Below, one piece after another: positions 1 through 6,558 of a stretch of 8,097 bases of DNA. Where the stretch lies: positions 1 through 8,097 of the forward strand of contig JAFXWR010000276.1 in NCBI GenBank assembly GCA_017542725.1, given 5' to 3'. A model generated the notes under the pieces. The model made no database searches and was not told the DNA's origin. It saw only the letters and a list, made by a program, of their open reading frames with translations. Positions within the stretch are counted from its first letter, which is position 1. Each line of letters begins with the position of its first letter. Position numbers and translations under genes: made by a program. This stretch comes from Lachnospiraceae bacterium. GTDB taxonomy: Bacteria > Bacillota_A > Clostridia > Lachnospirales > Lachnospiraceae.

Positions 1-1
1 A

Positions 2-481
2 TCAGATGAAATTACTCTTGATAACTTCTATAGAGATTTGAGAACAATTAGAAGATTCAACATACCTGATGATTTCTCACTCACCATACAATACATCCCT
101 ACTACAATAGAATGTCACTATGAAGTTAAATGTCTTGACGAAGAATATCTATCTTTATTTGTAGAGTTGTCTGAATCTCGTACGACTTCATCTGTAAAGA
201 GATTGTTCTATAATGTAAACTTGAATAACAAAAAGATTGTAAACCTTAAAGATGTATTGGGTGATAAATATAAAGAAACTAGTGTAAAATGTATCACAGA
301 AGCAATAGACAAATGGAGCGATGAACAAAAGTCTACACTCATCGAAGGATATAACTTAGATAATTACATAACTGAAAGCACTCCATTCTTTATAAACAAT
401 AATCACAAACCTGTTATAGAAATTGAAAGATTTGTCATCACAATAGGTTCTTCTGGTTATCACGAATTCCAGATTTCATAA
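2..481 (+). CDS. DUF3298/RsiV-like C-terminal domain protein (5' end off window)
   Basis: The reading frame is open from base 2 with no stop before TAA at 479-481, so about 159 residues are visible and the true start lies to the left. A TTG at 38 is in frame, but nothing resembling a ribosome binding site precedes it and residues before it continue the same fold, so I do not take it as the start. The stretch YNVNLNNKKIVNLKDVLGDKY, followed by a helical segment and a C-terminal strand pattern (FFINNNHKPVIEIERF, then GYHEFQIS), is the layout of DUF3298, the domain forming the C-terminal part of RsiV-type anti-sigma factors and of PdaC-like secreted proteins. No membrane segment or signal peptide is visible; if present they would be upstream. 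Family assignment is by pattern recognition. Whether this is an anti-sigma factor or another secreted DUF3298 protein cannot be decided here. It converges on the yfhO-like gene. Confidence 0.65.
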   Translation, partial: SDEITLDNFYRDLRTIRRFNIPDDFSLTIQYIPTTIECHYEVKCLDEEYLSLFVELSESRTTSSVKRLFYNVNLNNKKIVNLKDVLGDKYKETSVKCITEAIDKWSDEQKSTLIEGYNLDNYITESTPFFINNNHKPVIEIERFVITIGSSGYHEFQIS

Positions 482-507
482 AAAAAGGCCCACAGGGGTC
501 TTTTTTT
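481..507. terminator. Bidirectional intrinsic terminator between convergent genes
   Basis: Six A and GGCCC (481-491) pair with GGGTC and six T (496-506) around a four-base ACAG loop: 11 base pairs including one G-T wobble, with T507 extending the T-run. Each strand reads a GC-rich stem followed by a U-run, so it can end transcription of the left-edge gene (+) and of the cell-wall/tadA/gtrA/yfhO operon (-). The stem begins on the last base of the left gene's TAA and overlaps the first base of the yfhO-like stop codon. Confidence 0.85.
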
Positions 508-3013
508 ATACTCTTATTATATTCTTCTTATCCAATATATATATTGCTGCGAGTGAAAGTATACCACAAAGCGAAAGCATCGCTCCGAGTAAAAGTCCTA
601 CAGGTCTATATGTAACTAATATCTCATGTTGACCCACACCTACATCAAATCCCAGCATAAAATCCATAACCTTCTTTTTCTCAACCTCTTTCCCATCGAC
701 AAATACTTTAAACCCATCATCATATGGGAGAGAAATCACACAAGTGCCTGCATTTTTTACATTAAGATTATAATTAATTCTAGTCTCATCAAAACTTATC
801 ATTTTAAAATCAGCATTTTGTTTTACCGCCTCAACAACTTTCTTTAAAGTCTCAAAATTAAATCTAAATACTTCTATCAAAAGTTGATCGTCATTTGTGT
901 CGTTTCTAAAGCTCATCTCAACATCTTTGTCAAGATAACCAAGTTCAAGAAAATAACCTCTATTTAAATTTTTAAATGACTTTGATGTTGTAGGATAATT
1001 TACCACAACTTCTTTGATACCCTTATCTCTTACAAAAGCATAATAGTCGCCTTCTTCTTCAGTTGTGAACTTTGCAGTAGTCCCTGTAATTTCTACAGCT
1101 TTTTTGTTAAGCACTGTACCAAGTTTTAAAGTTCTTGAAAAGTTATTTTGCACAGTCGCAGGGTTGCCAGATGACATATCAAAATCTTTAAGAAAATCTT
1201 CGGTAAGTACAAATGATAAAGGCATCGTATCTATATTTTGATACATGTATACTGTACCATCATTTGCAATCTCACGTAGATTTAAAATTTTTGCGTGTGT
1301 TTCTTCTTCTTCAAACACTTTATATTTGACAGATAAAAGTGAATCAGTAAATGGTGTTGACCCAGTAATTGAATAAGCATTTGTAGATGCTTCCATTCCC
1401 ATTTTTTTGTAGAATGCTGTACCATCAGCATAAGCCGATGAAGAAAATATTGAAGAAGATGGGAAATGCATAAATGCACCATCATCTTTTGTCTTCATAT
1501 TTGCTCTCTCAACTCTATAAAAATCATCAGTGATATTTTTTATGCCTTTAGTAATCTCTTTTATATTTTGAGTGTTTTTCATGTAGTCATCTCTTTTTAT
1601 AGTTGATATTGATGTCTGGTACATATTCATAAATGCTTCAAAACACACAAATACTACCGCCACATATAAAAGAATATTTTTATCAGTTTTTTTACTTTTA
1701 TATTTTAAGAAAATAATAAGATATACTAGCAGTAGAATCATAGAAGCGTATACTGCATAAAATCCTATCTTATCATTTTTTATAACTTTTTCAGCAAGTA
1801 TGAGTAAACAAATAATAATTCCAAAGCTCAATGTTATATCTTTAACTTTTACACTATTAAACTTAAGTAATGGTTTTATAGATATAGTTAAAAGTAAAAA
1901 TGTATATATAAAACTTTGTCTACAAGGAAGTGAATTTGGATACTTAAATACATGCCAAATATAATCAAGAATATTTACAGAAAAAGACGCTATAAAAAAT
2001 ATCAAAATCACTGCATAACATATTTTTTCTCTTGTCTTGTACTTTTTTGACAAAAAATACATAGCAAGAAGTGGAAAACAAGCTATGCCACTATAGAGAT
2101 TTGGCCAATACTCTATACCATTTTCAACCGTTACAAATGGCAAATGCCTTCCTATGACTTCAAGAATCGTAAAATATTCATTTACCTTTTTAGGAAATGT
2201 TGAGTCACTTGAAGCAGTTGTTTTAAAAGCAAATATTATAGGGCTTAAAAGTATGGCTGCTATAGCTACGCCAATTAAAGAATATATACCTGTTTTTAGC
2301 AAATTTATTCCAATCTCTTTTAGTTTTTTTTCTTTTAAAATATTATAGAAAATAAAGTATAGTATAAAGAAAAAGCAAGTTATAGTGCCAATGTAATAAT
2401 TACATAAGATTGACAAGCCCAAAGTGATTATATATAAGTATGGTTTCTTTCCATTTTGAACATTTTCAAATCCAAGCATAAGAAGTGGAAATAATGCAAT
2501 ATTATCCATCCACATTATATTCCAATAATATGCACCTACATAGCCACTCATGGCATAGAAAATTGAAAAGAATATAACTATAAAACTATCTGTATCATAT
2601 CTTTTCACAAGATAATATGACATAGAAAGCCCCGACAGAGCAATCTTAAGTGTCAAAGTTACTGTTATAAACTCAAGTACAAAATTATCTCCAACCAAGA
2701 TCAAAAGTATATTAAGTGGACATGCTAAGTAATATGCAAATAGTGTTATAAAATTTGTTCCAAGTCCAACTTTATATGTGTAAAATAAGCTTTCAAAATT
2801 TTTTAACTTATTTTGAAGTTCTGCATGAAAAGGCAGGTACTGATGATAAAAATCAGTTCTGAGTATACACTTTTCTCCAAATGGAAATACATGCTTTGAT
2901 ATAAGTATTGCCACAACCATAATTAGTGGCAATAAAAAAGATAAGAGGAATACTGCTCTTTCCTTTTCCTTCTTATCTGTAATTGTTAAAACTTTATTGA
3001 TTTTGTTCTTCAT
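506..3013 (-). CDS. YfhO family membrane protein, probable GT-C type glycosyltransferase
   Basis: This 835-residue polytopic membrane protein matches the YfhO family in length and layout. After a first membrane segment (about 20-40) comes the family-typical outer loop TDFYHQYLPFHAELQNKL (53-70) with acidic D54, then GLGTNF (83-88). About a dozen more hydrophobic helices run to residue 463, including YYWNIMWMD (162-170). A large extracytoplasmic domain (about 470-800) ends with LPYDDGFKVFVDGKEV (762-777), and a final membrane helix (about 804-827) is followed by a basic tail. In Bacillus and Listeria, YfhO moves a sugar from a polyprenyl-phosphate donor onto lipoteichoic acid, working with a GtrA-type flippase; the acceptor here is unknown. 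The ATG lies inside the end of the gtrA gene (20-nt overlap) with only a weak AG-rich stretch upstream, suggesting translational coupling. It is the last gene of its operon. D54 as a catalytic residue is inference. Confidence 0.88.
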   Translation of the reverse strand: MKNKINKVLTITDKKEKERAVFLLSFLLPLIMVVAILISKHVFPFGEKCILRTDFYHQYLPFHAELQNKLKNFESLFYTYKVGLGTNFITLFAYYLACPLNILLILVGDNFVLEFITVTLTLKIALSGLSMSYYLVKRYDTDSFIVIFFSIFYAMSGYVGAYYWNIMWMDNIALFPLLMLGFENVQNGKKPYLYIITLGLSILCNYYIGTITCFFFILYFIFYNILKEKKLKEIGINLLKTGIYSLIGVAIAAILLSPIIFAFKTTASSDSTFPKKVNEYFTILEVIGRHLPFVTVENGIEYWPNLYSGIACFPLLAMYFLSKKYKTREKICYAVILIFFIASFSVNILDYIWHVFKYPNSLPCRQSFIYTFLLLTISIKPLLKFNSVKVKDITLSFGIIICLLILAEKVIKNDKIGFYAVYASMILLLVYLIIFLKYKSKKTDKNILLYVAVVFVCFEAFMNMYQTSISTIKRDDYMKNTQNIKEITKGIKNITDDFYRVERANMKTKDDGAFMHFPSSSIFSSSAYADGTAFYKKMGMEASTNAYSITGSTPFTDSLLSVKYKVFEEEETHAKILNLREIANDGTVYMYQNIDTMPLSFVLTEDFLKDFDMSSGNPATVQNNFSRTLKLGTVLNKKAVEITGTTAKFTTEEEGDYYAFVRDKGIKEVVVNYPTTSKSFKNLNRGYFLELGYLDKDVEMSFRNDTNDDQLLIEVFRFNFETLKKVVEAVKQNADFKMISFDETRINYNLNVKNAGTCVISLPYDDGFKVFVDGKEVEKKKVMDFMLGFDVGVGQHEILVTYRPVGLLLGAMLSLCGILSLAAIYILDKKNIIRV

Positions 3014-3770
3014 GCTTTATTGCTTTCTTTCTAAATATTACAAACTTGCTAAACAAGTAATTAAGTACTATTACAACTACACTTGCTACTACTTTTCCAA
3101 AAAACGGGTCTTGTTTTTGATAATCTATTATGAACATCATTAGTCCTACATTTATAAGTTCAGTCACAAGTCTTGCACTAATGAATATGCCAAGCTCAGC
3201 AAATAATATTGCCGGCATAAAACTACGGCTCTTAAATACTATTATCTTATCTGCAAAGAATGCAAAAATCACAGCCACAACAAATGCTATGCCTTCTGCA
3301 ACCTTCCATGCGACCTGCTCACTTACTATAAATTTGTCAATTAACTTAAAGAAAAAATTCCAAGAAACAATATTTATTATAGTTGTCAAACCACCTATAT
3401 ATATGTATAAAAATATCTCAGAAAAGAACAAACTTTTGAAAAACTTTTTAAGAGTAAGTGTAATCATCATAAACAACATAGTAATAGTTGCCGCTGCCAC
3501 TATACTGACCACCATCTTCATACTTCTTAAATCAACTATCCCTTTTGAAGCAAACAAATCTATTAGATGTCTTGAAAAATACAACACAAGTATAAATCCA
3601 ATTATTGAATTAAGCAATACAAATAAATAATATTGGAAATAACCTTCTTTTGCCTCGTGTTGAGCGGTCTCGTGTCGGTCAGTGTCATTTTGAATTACAT
3701 CTTTTTGGTCATAAACCGTTTGCTCAATTTCTTGTTGATCAATATTCTTTTGTTCTAAATTTTCTTCCAT
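2994..3770 (-). CDS. GtrA family membrane protein with N-terminal extension
   Basis: The 258-residue product carries a C-terminal four-helix GtrA domain (about 117-248), beginning YIGGLTTIINIVSWNFFF and ending with the family-like NYLFSKFVIFRKK (237-249). GtrA proteins are thought to flip polyprenyl-phosphate-linked sugars across the membrane. Classical members are about 120-150 residues; this one adds a hydrophilic head rich in Q, D and E (1-43) and two further hydrophobic helices (about 46-66 and 86-106), giving six predicted membrane segments. The ATG is 6 nt after the tadA stop, and a GAGGAAG stretch within the end of tadA could serve as ribosome binding site, although its spacing (about 12-15 nt) is long. 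The 3' end overlaps yfhO by 20 nt. The neighbouring YfhO supports a role in envelope polymer glycosylation. The sugar is not predictable and no CsbB-like enzyme is in the window. Confidence 0.87.
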   Translation of the reverse strand: MEENLEQKNIDQQEIEQTVYDQKDVIQNDTDRHETAQHEAKEGYFQYYLFVLLNSIIGFILVLYFSRHLIDLFASKGIVDLRSMKMVVSIVAAATITMLFMMITLTLKKFFKSLFFSEIFLYIYIGGLTTIINIVSWNFFFKLIDKFIVSEQVAWKVAEGIAFVVAVIFAFFADKIIVFKSRSFMPAILFAELGIFISARLVTELINVGLMMFIIDYQKQDPFFGKVVASVVVIVLNYLFSKFVIFRKKAIKHEEQNQ

Positions 3771-3776
3771 AGCCGA

Positions 3777-4292
3777 TTATTTCTTCCTCAATTCTTTAAA
3801 AAAGTCTTTTAATATCTCTTTGCAATCTTCATTTTCAAGATATACGACTTCAACTTTATGATTAAATTCGTTGTTATCAAGTATATTTATAATACTTCCA
3901 CAGCTTCCAGCCTTTAAACTTCTTGCACCTATTACGAGCCTTTTTATCCTACTTTGAACTATAGCCCCAGCACACATTTGACACGGCTCAAGGGTCACAT
4001 ACATAGTGCATTCTTCTAATCTAAAATCTTTTATCTTTTTACAAGCCTTTGATATTGCTAAAATTTCCGCATGCGATATGGCGTTTCTATCTTTATTTCT
4101 TTTGTTATATGCTCTTGCAAGCACTGTGCCATCTTTTAAACCTGCTGCATTAGCAATCTCGCACATTTTCTTATTCTTTTTATTTTCCCTATAAACGACA
4201 ATGCAGCCAACTGGTATATCACCACTGTTCGCTGCAATTTTAGCTTGTTTTAAAGCTTCATCTATAAAATATTTGTCGTTTTTTGAAATCAC
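3777..4292 (-). CDS. tadA: tRNA-specific adenosine deaminase TadA
   Basis: The 171-residue protein deaminates adenosine to inosine at the wobble position (A34) of tRNA-Arg(ACG), an essential decoding step in most bacteria, in the cytoplasm. The zinc/catalytic signature is complete: HAEILAI with zinc ligand H74 and proton-shuttling E76, and PCQMC with C104 and C107 as the other zinc ligands. ARAYNKRNKDRNAISHAE and RLEECTMYVTLEPCQMCAGAIVQSRI match TadA rather than cytidine or guanine deaminases. It is slightly longer than the usual 150-160 residues because of a lysine-rich insertion (about 36-55) before ARAYN. The start is GTG: the next in-frame Met is residue 43, inside the domain. The GTG shares one base with the TAG of the upstream gene (TAGTG) and lacks a clear ribosome binding site, so coupled translation is likely. 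The role is housekeeping; its place in an envelope operon may reflect co-transcription only. Confidence 0.93.
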   Translation of the reverse strand: MISKNDKYFIDEALKQAKIAANSGDIPVGCIVVYRENKKNKKMCEIANAAGLKDGTVLARAYNKRNKDRNAISHAEILAISKACKKIKDFRLEECTMYVTLEPCQMCAGAIVQSRIKRLVIGARSLKAGSCGSIINILDNNEFNHKVEVVYLENEDCKEILKDFFKELRKK

Positions 4293-5524
4293 TACTTGTC
4301 TTCAGATAATGCTGGTGGTTCAGCAGGTGTATACTCACCCTCATCATGTGATATTACAAGTCCTGAAGAATTTGTAGTCCACGCACATCCATCGCCATCT
4401 TTCAACTTCTTTCTATTTTTCATTATAGTGCCGCTTGAATTTACAAGGTAAACTCTATTATTGCCAACATCAATAGCCGCATACTTTTGCTCGCTAGTAG
4501 CCCTTTGAAGTTTTCCTTTATAATATAATTTGTTATTATACGCTCCAATTATTCCTTTGCCATCACCTTCAAAATAATAACTAGCACCATCGCCAGAATT
4601 GTCTACATCTTTATTGATATAACCTGTCTTCATAGAACAATCTGAAACACTTGGTCCAAAGTAATAATAATCACCATTTACTTCATGAATACCATATACT
4701 GCATATCCATACTCATTGAATAAGTATGTCTTATCTCCAAGTCTTACTTTTTGATATTTTCCAACAGGTGCTGTTCTTGGCTGACCTTGTCCATTGAAAT
4801 AGAAAAATCTAACCTCCATACTTGGAAGTATCTCTATAGGTGGTTCTACAGAATACCAAGTGTCAGTTACCGCCTCACCAAATTTAAACTCATCAGTAGT
4901 CTCTTCTACAAAATACATCCAGCCCTTCATAGCAGGCTCTGTCTCTCTTATAAGTCTCCAACCAGTTCTCATAATGCCATTTTGGTCAAAGCAATATCTT
5001 CTATTCCCTATCATCTTACTTATGTACGGATCATTTTCCGAATACACTCTTTTACAAGTATTTGTATCAAAGTAGAACCAAGCAGTCTTTTCTTTTTCAT
5101 TTTCAGTTGCCCAATCTCTTGGCACCTCTAGTTCTTGAAACCCATTGATTAAAAATCCATCTTCAAGGTCACCATAATAAAGTTGGTCATCACCGCACCA
5201 ACCTTTTTGCAATTTTCCCATCGCATCAAGATAATATTTATAGCCGTCTATGTCAAAAACTCCATCTCGTTTAAAGACTCCATCATTTCCAGCATAATAC
5301 ATTTCGCCATCTTTATCTATCCAAGAATTGAAAACAGCATAGCCTTCATCATTTACATAATATAGTTTTCTATCAACTTCTACTATCTGGTCACGAGCAA
5401 CTGAACCGTCATCTTCAAAATAACGGTAATACTCACCTGTTTTTTCAAATCTTCCTGCAAAACATAAATTTGTTAAAGCAAATACAAAACATAGATTAAA
5501 TACAAGCAAAAATACTTTTTTCAT
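4292..5524 (-). CDS. Secreted cell-wall-binding repeat protein (choline/glucan-binding type repeats)
   Basis: The 410-residue protein starts with a Sec signal peptide: MKK, a hydrophobic core (4-20) and a likely cleavage after CFA (23). The mature part is almost wholly built of degenerate repeats of about 20 residues, rich in Y, W, F, G and D, such as DRKLYYVNDEGYAVFNSWID, DGEMYYAGNDGVFKRDGVFD and DGYKYYLDAMGKLQKGWCG. Later copies (RYCFDQNGIMRTGW, DYYYFGPSVSDC, ASYYFEGDGKG, RVYLVNSSGTIM) are more diverged and separated by longer spacers. This is the CW_binding_1 (choline/glucan-binding) repeat type, which binds wall teichoic/lipoteichoic decorations or glucans. No hydrolase, protease or transferase domain is visible, and the short tail is Pro/Glu-rich without LPXTG. 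The ATG has a strong AGGAG five bases upstream. It is the first gene of the unit containing tadA, gtrA and yfhO, behind its own promoter. Ligand and function are unknown; it may act as a structural or adhesive surface protein. Confidence 0.8.
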   Translation of the reverse strand: MKKVFLLVFNLCFVFALTNLCFAGRFEKTGEYYRYFEDDGSVARDQIVEVDRKLYYVNDEGYAVFNSWIDKDGEMYYAGNDGVFKRDGVFDIDGYKYYLDAMGKLQKGWCGDDQLYYGDLEDGFLINGFQELEVPRDWATENEKEKTAWFYFDTNTCKRVYSENDPYISKMIGNRRYCFDQNGIMRTGWRLIRETEPAMKGWMYFVEETTDEFKFGEAVTDTWYSVEPPIEILPSMEVRFFYFNGQGQPRTAPVGKYQKVRLGDKTYLFNEYGYAVYGIHEVNGDYYYFGPSVSDCSMKTGYINKDVDNSGDGASYYFEGDGKGIIGAYNNKLYYKGKLQRATSEQKYAAIDVGNNRVYLVNSSGTIMKNRKKLKDGDGCAWTTNSSGLVISHDEGEYTPAEPPALSEDK

Positions 5525-5529
5525 ATTTT

Positions 5530-5534
5530 CTCCT
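5530..5534 (-). promoter_or_regulatory. Shine-Dalgarno AGGAG of the cell-wall-binding gene
   Basis: AGGAG on the minus strand lies five bases before the ATG at 5522-5524. It fixes the start and is the clearest ribosome binding site in the window; the downstream genes of the unit appear to rely more on coupling. Confidence 0.85.
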
Positions 5535-5547
5535 AAAATTTACCCAC

Positions 5548-5573
5548 AAAAAAGGTAGACTTTTAAGTCTCCC
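5548..5573 (-). promoter_or_regulatory. Leader hairpin plus U-run, possible attenuator or second terminator
   Basis: On the minus strand, AGACT pairs with AGTCT around a TAAA loop; a G-A mismatch and two G-C pairs extend the stem, and six T follow directly (5553-5548). This has the form of a modest intrinsic terminator. It sits between the predicted transcription start (about 5579) and the AGGAG of the cell-wall-binding gene. It could abort transcripts just after initiation, back up the terminator of the upstream unit, or protect the mRNA 5' end. No alternative antiterminator pairing was apparent by eye. Confidence 0.5.
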
Positions 5574-5585
5574 CTCCATATCATT

Positions 5586-5614
5586 ATTTTATCAATAAAT
5601 ACATAAAAAGTAAA
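5586..5614 (-). promoter_or_regulatory. Predicted SigA-type promoter for the cell-wall/tadA/gtrA/yfhO unit
   Basis: On the minus strand, a -35 box TTTACT (5614-5609, 4 of 6 match to TTGACA) and a -10 box TAAAAT (5591-5586, 5 of 6 match to TATAAT) are separated by exactly 17 nt. TG stands at the extended -10 position (5594-5593). Initiation is expected near 5579, giving a leader of about 55 nt. The -35 box lies within the U-rich tail of the preceding terminator. AT-rich sequence gives chance matches, but spacing, extended -10 and position all agree. Confidence 0.65.
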
Positions 5615-5615
5615 G

Positions 5616-5651
5616 AAAAAGGGGCCTTCAAAAAACTAATTTTTAGACCCC
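5616..5651 (-). terminator. Intrinsic terminator of the prs-like/acyltransferase/methyltransferase unit
   Basis: On the minus strand, GGGGTCT (5651-5645) pairs with AGGCCCC (5627-5621) through six Watson-Crick pairs and one T-G wobble. An inner A-run/T-run pairing closes a small loop, with a two-base bulge between the helices. TTTTT (5620-5616) and more T-rich sequence follow. It begins 23 nt after the methyltransferase stop. The plus strand lacks a U-run after the stem, so it acts on the minus strand only. Confidence 0.8.
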
Positions 5652-5673
5652 AAATTCGCAATTTTTAATAATA

Positions 5674-6558
5674 TTAGCTTGTAAAAACTGTAGTTGCGCC
5701 TTCTGGAAGTATTAAACCGCTTGAAGAAACCTTTAATCCTATTTCATACGAGTCAGTGCTACCCTTTATATCATTTGATGCGGCTGACTTATTTACTATA
5801 TAATCCATCACACTCGCCTGAAGACCTGTCGTATAAGAATTGAGTATTAGAAATGAGTTCTTTTTCGTCAGTAGTTTCATCGTAAGTTCTACAAAATCAT
5901 ATATAGAATCTTCAAGTTTCCACACTTCACCACTTGGCCCTCTTCCATAGGATGGAGGGTCCATGATTATGCCATCATAGATATTACCTCGTCTTATTTC
6001 TCTCTCAACAAACTTTTTACAGTCATCAACTATCCATCTTATTTTATCATTTGCTATATTACTTGACTCAGCATTTTCTTTTGCCCAGGTAAGCATTCCT
6101 TTTGCAGCATCGACATGAGTCACTTTTGCACCTGCTATACTTGCAGCAAGTGTCGCGCCTCCTGTATATGCAAATAGATTTAGTATCTTTAGTTCTTTGC
6201 CGCTGTCGCTTGCCTTCTTACAAAAATCATAAATAAATTTCCAATTGACAGCCTGCTCTGGGAATATGCCAGTATGTTTAAATGTAAATGGTTTAAGATT
6301 AAAAACCATTTTTACATTTTTAGAAACCTCATATTCAATCTTCCAAGTTTTAGGAAGATCTATAAACTCCCAAGAGCCTCCACCTCTACTACTTCTATGA
6401 TAGATGGCATTGACTTTATACTTTTTAAAGTTTTCAGGATGCCATATAGCCTGTGGGTCAGGACGCCTTAAGATATAGTCTCCAAATCTCTCTATCTTTT
6501 CATTGTCGCCACAGTCAAACACCTCATAGTCTGTGAAATTTTTTACATATTTAATCAT
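5674..6558 (-). CDS. Class I SAM-dependent methyltransferase, RlmI/COG1092-like (probable RNA methyltransferase)
   Basis: The 294-residue cytoplasmic enzyme has an N-terminal beta-rich region (about 1-95) and a Rossmann-type methyltransferase domain. Visible motifs are the SAM-binding loop LNLFAYTGGATLAAS (126-140), the acidic residue after the second strand in HVDAAKGM (D150), the adenine-contacting stretch VDDCKKF (177-183) and the catalytic DPPSYGRG (200-207). DPPSYGRG with GEVWKLE just after it is typical of the RlmI-like group that methylates ribosomal RNA bases, but the N-terminal PUA domain of RlmI is not evident, so substrate and position are open. The ATG overlaps the acyltransferase TGA by four bases (ATGA), and GGTGGG (6568-6573) nine bases upstream can serve as ribosome binding site. 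It is the last gene of its unit, followed by a terminator. Confidence 0.85.
   Translation of the reverse strand: MIKYVKNFTDYEVFDCGDNEKIERFGDYILRRPDPQAIWHPENFKKYKVNAIYHRSSRGGGSWEFIDLPKTWKIEYEVSKNVKMVFNLKPFTFKHTGIFPEQAVNWKFIYDFCKKASDSGKELKILNLFAYTGGATLAASIAGAKVTHVDAAKGMLTWAKENAESSNIANDKIRWIVDDCKKFVEREIRRGNIYDGIIMDPPSYGRGPSGEVWKLEDSIYDFVELTMKLLTKKNSFLILNSYTTGLQASVMDYIVNKSAASNDIKGSTDSYEIGLKVSSSGLILPEGATTVFTS

Noticed and set aside
38..481. TTG at 38 as the start of the left-edge gene
   Set aside because: The frame is open to base 2, no ribosome binding site precedes the TTG, and the gene more likely begins outside the window.
1282..1485. Second minus-strand frame inside yfhO, considered as a sign of frameshift
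   Set aside because: The YfhO frame is continuous through this region with expected composition and length, so the overlapping frame is a shadow.
3130..3630. Plus-strand frame of 166 codons opposite the gtrA gene
   Set aside because: It lies wholly antisense to a well-supported GtrA protein, has no ribosome binding site of note, and its hydrophobic composition mirrors membrane-helix codons on the other strand.
4751..5131. Plus-strand frames opposite the cell-wall-binding gene
   Set aside because: Composition (Ser/Ile/His-rich, no family pattern) is that of an antisense shadow of a Tyr/Gly/Asp-rich repeat protein.
5453..5470. Possible lipobox (TNLC) in the signal peptide of the repeat protein
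   Set aside because: Position -1 is Leu rather than Ala or Gly and the pattern does not fit a lipobox; an AxA-like cleavage after CFA is a better fit.
5525..5673. Riboswitch or T-box in the leader of the cell-wall-binding gene
   Set aside because: The expected leader is only about 55 nt and holds one simple hairpin; no known aptamer core or T-box sequence is seen.
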